DNA from: an uncultured Alphaproteobacteria bacterium | GTDB lineage: Bacteria > Pseudomonadota > Alphaproteobacteria > CAAHEQ01 > UBA3637 | Assembly: GCA_944392795.1 (NCBI GenBank) | Contig: CALXXX010000004.1 | Span: 1 to 41,027, forward strand | Direction: 5' to 3' | Length of the DNA stretch: 41,027 nucleotides | In this document: positions 34,489 through 41,027 of the stretch, in pieces | Layout of the letters: each line of letters opens with the position of its first letter | Position numbering within the stretch: position 1 is the first letter of the stretch | Made by a program: the position numbers and the translations under genes | Notes under the pieces: model-generated | The model's input: only the letters and a program-made list of their open reading frames with translations | The model's database searches: none | Told to the model about the DNA's origin: nothing

Positions 34489-36630
34489 ATGCACAAAACT
34501 AAAACACCTTTACCAACAATGCAGGAGCTAACAGATTTTCTCAATAAACAAACGCGAGAAATCAGCCGTCGAGAAATTGCTCGTTCTTTTAGTATAAAAG
34601 GTGATGATAGGACATATCTAAAGCATATGTTGAAGGAAATAGAGATGCGAGGACTTGTTCGCCGCAATGGTCGCTCATTTAGATCTTCGGCATTTGTTCC
34701 AGATAGATTAACTGTTGAAGTGACGGGACAAGATGCTGACGGTGAGTTAGTCGCTCGTCCTATTGAATGGCATGAAGAGGGGGAGTCTCCTCAGATTATT
34801 TTAACAAAAAATCGATTAAAGCCTCCGGCGGGGATCGGAGATATTCTGATAGCAAAAATTCATCCAGTTTCAAAGCATTTTTATGAAGGTGAGGCCTTAA
34901 AAAGGGTTACAGCTGCTCCAAATGAGATGGTAGGCGTTTTTTTTGATGGTAAGATTTTATCTGTTGATCGACGTTTTAAAGAAGCTTTTTTATTAGATTC
35001 CTCTTTTCCATCTGATTTAAAACCAAATGATTTGGTCATTGTTAACATTCCTGAATTGCGGTCGCGCCGTCCGATTGCTCATTTTGTAAAAAAAATAGGC
35101 AAATCAACGGATGCACATGCGGCGAGTTTGATTTCTATTTTTGCACATCATTTGCCGGTTGCTTTTAGTGAAGCGGCTTTAGAGCAGGCTAAGAAAGCTA
35201 AATTACCTCAAATAGGCACAAGAAAAGATTTAAGACAGTTATCTTTTGTGACTGTAGATGGGGCTGATGCGCGAGATTTTGATGATGCTGTTTGGGCAGA
35301 AAAGACGGAAGAGGGGGTTCATATCATGGTTGCGATTGCGGATGTTGCCTGGTATGTTCGTCCAGGTTCAGCTCTGGACGCAGATGCTTTTTTAAGAGGA
35401 AATTCTACTTATTTTCCGGATCGTGTTTTGCCTATGTTGCCGGAAGCATTATCAAATGGACTTTGTTCTCTTAATCCAAAAGAAGACAGATCTGTTATGG
35501 TAGCAGAAATTTGGATTGATAAAGAGGGGAGAAAATTAAAGCATCATTTTTTCAGAGCAATGATACGTTCTGCTGCTCGTTTGACTTATGAAGAAGTTCA
35601 AGCGGACTTCGATGGCAGACATTCAATAGAAAATTTAGGTTCTTTGATGGAGGTATTGAAAGCAGCGTATCAAGCTTTGTTAAAAGCTCGTTTAAAGCGA
35701 GGTGTTTTAGAATTAGATGTTCCGGAACGAGAAGTTCAATTGAATGAGGAAGGAAAAGTAATAGCTATTCGTCAACGCGAACGGTATGACAGCCATAAAA
35801 TGATTGAAGAGTTGATGATATTAGCAAATGTTGCGGCGGCAGAGACTTTAGAGAAATTAAATATAGCGACGATGTATCGTGTTCATGATAGACCAAGTAT
35901 CGAGAAGCTTGAAAGTTTAAAAACGTTTTTGAAGAGTATAGGTTTGAAAACTTCTTTAAGTCAATCTCCTGAACCGAAAGATTTTAATGAGATTTTATCG
36001 ATGAAACAAGCTCACAAGCAGTCGGTTGTCGTGAATGAAATGGTTTTAAGAAGCCAATCTCAAGCAGAATATAGCCCGGAAAATATAGGTCACTTTGGCT
36101 TGGCTTTAGAAAAATATGCTCATTTTACTTCCCCTATTCGTCGGTATGCGGATATTTTAGTGCATCGTGCTTTAATAGAGGGGCTTCATCTGGGAGCGGG
36201 AGGATTAACGCAAGATGAAGCAGCTGCTTTTGATAAAATAGCGCAACATATTTCTGCAACTGAACGTCAGTCGGCCGCTGCTGAACAGGATGCTTTAGAT
36301 AGATATACGGCTTCTTTTTTAGCTGACAGAGTTGGTGAAATATTTGAAGCGAGAATTTCATCCGTGACAAGATTTGGTTTATTCGTTGCATTAGATGAAT
36401 ATGGCGCAGACGGAATTATTCCTATCAGCACATTAACGGATGATCATTATATCTTTGATGAAAAAACGGAAATATTAAAAGGAACGCGATTTTCTCGAGT
36501 TTTTGAACGAGGTCAAACGGTTCGTGTCGTTTTGAAAGAAGCAGTTCCTTTGACCGGAGGATTGCTTTTCCATTTGGTTGATATGCACTCTTCTCGTCAA
36601 AAGCGATTTTTTAGAAGAAAAAAAAGATAA
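34489..36630 (+). CDS. rnr: Ribonuclease R
   Basis: RNase R is a processive 3'-5' exonuclease for structured RNA, with roles in rRNA quality control and trans-translation. At 713 aa it has an N-terminal winged-helix region (ISRREIARSFSIKGDDRTYL), cold-shock domains (about 70-240), the RNB catalytic domain with VDGADARDFDDAVW (aspartates at about 259-266) and MYRVHDRP, HFTSPIRRYADILVHR, and a C-terminal S1 domain (EARISSVTRFGLFVAL) with a basic tail (RQKRFFRRKKR). The ribosome-binding site is GGGAGGGCCTT. In this lineage it lacks the usual topA neighbour; the rsmB-like gene converges 4 bases after it. Confidence 0.97.
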   Translation: MHKTKTPLPTMQELTDFLNKQTREISRREIARSFSIKGDDRTYLKHMLKEIEMRGLVRRNGRSFRSSAFVPDRLTVEVTGQDADGELVARPIEWHEEGESPQIILTKNRLKPPAGIGDILIAKIHPVSKHFYEGEALKRVTAAPNEMVGVFFDGKILSVDRRFKEAFLLDSSFPSDLKPNDLVIVNIPELRSRRPIAHFVKKIGKSTDAHAASLISIFAHHLPVAFSEAALEQAKKAKLPQIGTRKDLRQLSFVTVDGADARDFDDAVWAEKTEEGVHIMVAIADVAWYVRPGSALDADAFLRGNSTYFPDRVLPMLPEALSNGLCSLNPKEDRSVMVAEIWIDKEGRKLKHHFFRAMIRSAARLTYEEVQADFDGRHSIENLGSLMEVLKAAYQALLKARLKRGVLELDVPEREVQLNEEGKVIAIRQRERYDSHKMIEELMILANVAAAETLEKLNIATMYRVHDRPSIEKLESLKTFLKSIGLKTSLSQSPEPKDFNEILSMKQAHKQSVVVNEMVLRSQSQAEYSPENIGHFGLALEKYAHFTSPIRRYADILVHRALIEGLHLGAGGLTQDEAAAFDKIAQHISATERQSAAAEQDALDRYTASFLADRVGEIFEARISSVTRFGLFVALDEYGADGIIPISTLTDDHYIFDEKTEILKGTRFSRVFERGQTVRVVLKEAVPLTGGLLFHLVDMHSSRQKRFFRRKKR

Positions 36631-36634
36631 AAAC

Positions 36635-37696
36635 TTATTTCTTTTTCATAATGGCGACATAAAATCCATCTGTATTGCTTTGGAAAGGTGAAAAACGTTT
36701 TTGTGATAAAAGAATAAAATCTGAATGCTTTTTTAGGAAGTTTTCAATTTGTGCTTCATTTTCATCATTTGTAAGAGAACAGGTCATATAACACAGTTTT
36801 CCTTGAGTTAAAGTCGCGCCTTTTTCTAATAATTCAGCTTGAGTTTTAATTAAATTTTGAAATTGTGTTTGTGTTATTTTCCATTTTGCATCAGGCATTC
36901 GTCGACAAGTTCCTGTTCCGGAGCAAGGAGCATCAATAACAACCACATCGAAAAGTTCTTTTGGAAAATCAAGCGTTGTATGAATGATGCTTGCATGAGC
37001 TCTTTGTGCTCTTTTTTCCAGTTCAATCAGGCTACGGGAAGAAATATCATAAGCTATGATAGAACCTTTATTTTTCATCATTTGTGCGAAAAATAAACTT
37101 TTCCCGCCTGCGCCGGCGCACATATCAAAAAGAGACTGCTCGGGGCATACTTGTGTTTCTAAAGCAATCAATTGAGAACCTTCGTCTTGAACTTCAACCA
37201 ATCCCTTTTTATAAGTTTCTGATAAGTTCAAATTATATCGTTTGTCTAATTTAATTCCATAAGGAGAAAGTGGAGTTGGAGAACCAATAATACCTTCTTG
37301 AGCTAGTTTCTTTATAATTTCATTTCGATTTCCATTTGCGCGAAGAATTGTCGGCGCATTTGTTAACATTGCTTTGAGCTCATTTTCAGCATCGGGTATT
37401 TTTTTTAATAACCACTCCGGACATTCTAATCGTATCCAATCCGGCATATCGGGACTATCTTGAATTTCGATATCCAATAGCTCCTGAAAAGTTTTTTCAC
37501 GTCCCATATAAAACTCTATATGAGCTTTGAAACGCAGCATTTTCCAAACATATTCAGTTAATTTCTTGCGATCCTTTGATCCAATATAACGACGAGAACG
37601 CGTATAACCAGAGATGACTTCCGAAGCAGGATGAGGTGATTGAAGACAAAGATACCATAACTCTTCAGCTGCTTTTTTTATTTGTTCGGGCTGCAT
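36635..37696 (-). CDS. RsmB/NOP-family RNA (cytosine-5) methyltransferase
   Basis: A 353-aa SAM-dependent RNA m5C methyltransferase, probably acting on 16S rRNA. Family motifs: the SAM-binding FDMCAGAGGKSL (motif I), VVVIDAPCSGTGTCRRMPDAKW (motif IV, the first Cys) and CYMTCSLTNDENEAQI (motif VI). The catalytic Cys is normally in PCSL or TCSL, and here TCSL is present, so both cysteines are kept. The N-terminal 130 residues match the antiterminator-NusB-like/linker part only loosely. The start overlaps the rlmE end by 19 bases. Confidence 0.9.
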   Translation of the reverse strand: MQPEQIKKAAEELWYLCLQSPHPASEVISGYTRSRRYIGSKDRKKLTEYVWKMLRFKAHIEFYMGREKTFQELLDIEIQDSPDMPDWIRLECPEWLLKKIPDAENELKAMLTNAPTILRANGNRNEIIKKLAQEGIIGSPTPLSPYGIKLDKRYNLNLSETYKKGLVEVQDEGSQLIALETQVCPEQSLFDMCAGAGGKSLFFAQMMKNKGSIIAYDISSRSLIELEKRAQRAHASIIHTTLDFPKELFDVVVIDAPCSGTGTCRRMPDAKWKITQTQFQNLIKTQAELLEKGATLTQGKLCYMTCSLTNDENEAQIENFLKKHSDFILLSQKRFSPFQSNTDGFYVAIMKKK

Positions 37697-38355
37697 TTAA
37701 AACCTTTCGCAACAACATAATACTCGACAGAATCTTTTCGACTGGCAGGAGGTTTAACATGTTTGACCAATTGAAAATTTTTTTTCATTTGTGCTAAGAA
37801 TTGATTATCTGTCCCGCCGGCGAAGATTTTAGCAATGAACCATCCGCCCGGCACTAAAACCTGTAAAGCGAAATCATAGGCCAGCTCGATTAAGTTCATT
37901 GTTCGTAAATGGTCGACAGATGGAATGCCTGTTGTGTTGGCAGCCATATCACTCATGACAATGTCTGCGGGTCCGCCCATAAGAGCTTTTAAAGCTTCGG
38001 GAGCTTTTTCATCCGTAAAATCCATATGAAGAAGTTTCGCTCCATTCACCGGTTCCATCGGTAAAATATCAATTCCAAAAACGATAGGCTTCTCTTCTGT
38101 TGAGCTTACTTTTTTGACCGCAACTTGTGTCCAACCTCCTGGCGCAGCTCCTAAATCAACAACTCGAGCTCCTTTTTTAAAAAAATGGAATTGTTCATTA
38201 AGCTCAATAATCTTAAAAGCCGCACGTCCACGATAACCTTGTTTTTTAGCTTCAATCACATAAGGATCGTTCAACTGGCGCTGAAGCCAAGCTGTTGAAC
38301 TTTTTTTGCGACCTTTGGCGGTTTTGACGCGAACATGTAAAAGGTGTTGTGCCAT
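37678..38355 (-). CDS. rlmE: 23S rRNA (uridine2552-2'-O)-methyltransferase RlmE (FtsJ)
   Basis: RlmE methylates the ribose of U2552 in the A-loop. Features: SSTAWLQRQLNDPYVIEAKKQGYRGRAAFKIIELNEQF with the K of the K-D-K-E tetrad, the SAM loop VVDLGAAPGGWTQVA, MSDMAANTTG (usually SDMAPN; Pro is replaced by Ala) and KIFAGG, ending in SVEYYVVAKGFK. 225 aa is typical. It sits 51 bases downstream of ccrM in the same orientation but is probably its own unit, with AAAGAGAAAACAG before ATG. Confidence 0.95.
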   Translation of the reverse strand: MAQHLLHVRVKTAKGRKKSSTAWLQRQLNDPYVIEAKKQGYRGRAAFKIIELNEQFHFFKKGARVVDLGAAPGGWTQVAVKKVSSTEEKPIVFGIDILPMEPVNGAKLLHMDFTDEKAPEALKALMGGPADIVMSDMAANTTGIPSVDHLRTMNLIELAYDFALQVLVPGGWFIAKIFAGGTDNQFLAQMKKNFQLVKHVKPPASRKDSVEYYVVAKGFKCSPNK

Positions 38356-38406
38356 CTGTTTTCTCTTTTTGAGTATTTTAAAGAAAAAAACGGCAGAAAG
38401 TCAAGC

Positions 38407-39549
<1,143 letters not shown>

Positions 39550-39565
39550 CTATTTTCTTAACGCC

Positions 39566-39579
39566 GAGTCGCTCGAGTC
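39566..39579 (-). promoter_or_regulatory. Paired GANTC sites upstream of ccrM
   Basis: GAGTC at 39566-39570 and again at 39575-39579, 9 bases apart, in the 145-base region between the ccrM start and the upstream gene. In Caulobacter the ccrM leader carries two GANTC sites whose methylation state affects expression. A loose TTAA-N8-TTAC (39561-39546) adjoins them but does not match the CtrA box TTAA-N7-TTAA. Confidence 0.45.
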
Positions 39580-39640
39580 GATTTTTTTGAATAATTTTTG
39601 TAAGTTGTTGAAATGTAATTAAAAGATATGAAAGTTCTTT

Positions 39641-40135
39641 TTAAAAGAAAGGATTATATGCCCATTGTAGTAAGGCTTGTCGTTGTTTGGCTCGGCATTG
39701 AAAATTCATAGGGAAGCAATTTTTTTCTATTTGAATTTTATGTCTTTTAAAGGAACGCCATCTTTTAATTTGTATTTGATCAATCTCAGGAATCCTACGT
39801 CCCATATAATATCTGCAATACCATTGAAACCAGCCTCGAGGATCTGGAGGATAAATCCATCCATTTTCTTGCCATATTTTTAATGACAAACGAGATTTAA
39901 CTTTAAAAAAATTACAGGTTAAGTCTGGTTTATCAAAAGATAATTTTGCCTCGGTAAACCAATCTGTTGGAAATTCGGATATACAATCTGTTAAATACTT
40001 TCCTTCGAAAACACCAAGTTTTAACATTTCTTTAGGAGAAAGTTCTGGTTTAAAATCAATATCAAACTCTTTTCCTATAGGTGCGACACAATCATAGCTA
40101 TAATGTTGCTGTATTTTGTCATTTACAATAATCAT
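39641..40135 (-). CDS. Conserved hypothetical protein with a Trp/Arg-rich motif
   Basis: A 164-aa soluble protein. Its most striking section is WIYPPDPRGWFQWYCRYYMG followed by RRIPEIDQIQIKRWRSFKRH. I recall this DPRGWFQWYCRY...GRR pattern from uncharacterised proteins of several bacteria and of fungi and algae, with no known function. The C-terminus (CRAKQRQALLQWAYNP) is also part of that pattern. No signal peptide or membrane segment is visible. The aromatic/basic block could bind nucleic acid or nucleotide, but that is a guess. AAGGAAG is the ribosome-binding site. It is inserted between rnhB and ccrM, genes that are usually adjacent. Confidence 0.7.
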   Translation of the reverse strand: MIIVNDKIQQHYSYDCVAPIGKEFDIDFKPELSPKEMLKLGVFEGKYLTDCISEFPTDWFTEAKLSFDKPDLTCNFFKVKSRLSLKIWQENGWIYPPDPRGWFQWYCRYYMGRRIPEIDQIQIKRWRSFKRHKIQIEKNCFPMNFQCRAKQRQALLQWAYNPFF

Positions 40136-40182
40136 TTATCTTCCTTTTAAGAATAAATAGGAAGTATTTTGAAAAGAGGCAT

Positions 40183-40815
40183 CTATTCTTTAGTTGAGGA
40201 AAGAAGACGAGCAATTGGTGCGTAGGTTTTACGGTGATAGGGTGTAACACCATATTTTTTTAAACCCTCAATGTGGGCTTTTGTTCCATAGCCGGCATTT
40301 TTATCCCAGCCATACATAGGATATTCTTCAGCTAACACGCACATCAATCGATCTCGAGTTACTTTTGCAATAATAGATGCCGCTGCAATAGAAAGACTAA
40401 TACCGTCACCGCCGATAACTGTTTGACACGACCATTTCCAAGAAGGTTTTCTGTTCCCATCTATCAGAACAAAATCAACGAAATTTCCTTTTTTTTCTAT
40501 TTGTTCTAAGGCACGCCGCATAGCTAAAAAAGAAGCTTGCAAAATATTGATTGAGTCGATTTCTTGAGCACTGGCCTGTCCAATACCAATCAAGGCGTTA
40601 GAAGCGTAAATTTTATTAAAGAGCTTTTCTCTTTTTTTGGCAGATAGCTTTTTGGAATCATTTAGCTCCGAAGCTAATTCAGATGATACTTCTAAATTTG
40701 GAAAACAAACTGCGGCTGCGACAACCGGTCCGACCCAAGGACCTCGACCAGCTTCATCCGTTCCGGCTATGAGACCTGTAATTGAGAGACTTTTTTCTAT
40801 CTCGAAATGCGGCAA
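40183..40815 (-). CDS. rnhB: Ribonuclease HII
   Basis: RNase HII removes RNA from RNA-DNA hybrids and misincorporated ribonucleotides. The 210-aa protein has the active site DEAGRG (Asp20, Glu21), the VGPVVAAAV strand, LNDSKKLSAKKREKLF, and IDGN (catalytic Asp about 117) and SIAAASIIAKVTRDRLM, ending in YGTKAHIEGLKKYGVTPYHRKTYAP. The start is TTG at 40815, six bases after AAGGAG, and no better ATG is upstream in frame. Confidence 0.95.
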   Translation of the reverse strand: MPHFEIEKSLSITGLIAGTDEAGRGPWVGPVVAAAVCFPNLEVSSELASELNDSKKLSAKKREKLFNKIYASNALIGIGQASAQEIDSINILQASFLAMRRALEQIEKKGNFVDFVLIDGNRKPSWKWSCQTVIGGDGISLSIAAASIIAKVTRDRLMCVLAEEYPMYGWDKNAGYGTKAHIEGLKKYGVTPYHRKTYAPIARLLSSTKE

Positions 40816-40877
40816 TTTTTTCTCCTTTTTTATAATATTTTATAATATATATTTTTAAAAATTTTTATCAATCAAAA

Positions 40878-40910
40878 AAAAGCCCCGAGCTGAAACAACC
40901 CGGAGCTTTT
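40878..40910. terminator. Terminator-like hairpin upstream of rnhB
   Basis: AAAAGC (40878-40883) pairs with GCTTTT (40905-40910), then a C-A mismatch and CCG/CGG. It is flanked by A and T runs on both sides, so it could work on either strand, most plausibly for a minus-strand gene entering from the right. Confidence 0.45.
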
Positions 40911-40957
40911 AAAAAAGGAACGGGGGGGGGGGGAAGAAAAAGGTTCCTTTTTTAAAA
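40907..40957. repeat. 15-bp perfect inverted repeat with a G12 tract in the loop
   Basis: The 15 bases at 40907-40921 are the exact reverse complement of 40943-40957 (TTTTAAAAAAGGAAC against GTTCCTTTTTTAAAA). The 21-base loop begins with 12 consecutive Gs (40922-40933). The A/T runs make it terminator-like on both strands. Its left arm shares 40907-40910 with the previous hairpin, so both cannot fold fully together. Confidence 0.7.
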
Positions 40958-41027
40958 TGGATGGACTTTTAAAAAAAAGGGAGATACATCAATTTGCATG
41001 ATTTGTTCATACAATAGAATATTTAAA
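40958..41027. other. Right edge, no gene assigned
   Basis: On the minus strand a frame comes in from the right edge and gives LNILLYEQIMQIDVSPFF then LKVHPF and a stop near 40955. It could be the end of a gene outside the window, followed by the hairpins, but 23 codons are too few to tell. Confidence 0.25.

Overview
The window is an AT-rich (roughly two-thirds A+T by eye) chromosomal segment from a bacterium that I place in the Alphaproteobacteria. The evidence is a CcrM-type GANTC adenine methyltransferase beside rnhB, the bamD-recN-ligA block, birA followed by RNase J downstream of nuo-like genes (the usual alphaproteobacterial order), PpiD/RNase R/RlmE/TsaB/RimI housekeeping genes, and a decayed fragment matching the C-terminus of CtrA. 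The accessory genes suggest a microaerobic or anaerobic, probably host-associated life: a flavodiiron O2/NO-scavenging protein, a pyruvoyl-dependent arginine decarboxylase with its antiporter, an FTR-like Fe-S disulfide reductase, and Cys-rich surface pilins of the type seen in gut alphaproteobacteria. The habitat is an inference.

Layout. 1-551: tail of a Cys-rich protein running in from the left. 552-1009: non-coding or decayed stretch with a terminator, a ctrA-like remnant and an open frame just behind rlmH. 1010-2353: rlmH on minus, pgpA and an FTR-like gene on plus. 2355-16952: a 14.6-kb block, all minus strand and almost gapless, running dacA, bamD, recN, ligA, a YdbH-like envelope protein, nuoJ-like, nuoK/N-like fusion, birA, rnj, an NlpD-like LysM/LytM lipoprotein, and a Sel1-repeat protein. 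17102-21606: an unrecognised HExxH protein with a perfect-consensus promoter, a DUF3089 hydrolase, and a large prepilin-like Cys-rich protein with a duplicated C-terminal module. 21607-24778: a 53-aa lipoprotein, tRNA-Val(GAC), and the aaxC/aaxB arginine acid-resistance pair with a structured leader. 24806-31342: small lipoproteins, a UPF0104 membrane protein, an NSS transporter, the flavodiiron protein, galE and a DMT-like membrane protein. 31398-36630: tsaB-rimI-ppiD-rnr. 36635-40815: rsmB-like, rlmE, ccrM, a conserved small protein and rnhB on minus. 40816-41027: terminator-like hairpins, one carrying a G12 tract in its loop.

The most interesting items are as follows. (1) An apparent relic of respiratory complex I: only NuoJ-like and fused, truncated NuoK/NuoN-like membrane subunits remain, still in the ancestral position in front of birA-rnj. 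(2) A Chlamydia-like AaxB/AaxC arginine-agmatine system with a strong promoter, a two-hairpin leader and a hairpin between the genes. (3) A giant prepilin with two tandem Cys-rich/lectin-like modules. (4) An unrecognised zincin-motif protein driven by a perfect TTGACA-17-TATAAT promoter. (5) Paired GANTC sites upstream of ccrM. (6) A ctrA-like pseudogene fragment. (7) A G12 homopolymer inside a 15-bp perfect inverted repeat. All family assignments were made by reading motifs; no database search was run.
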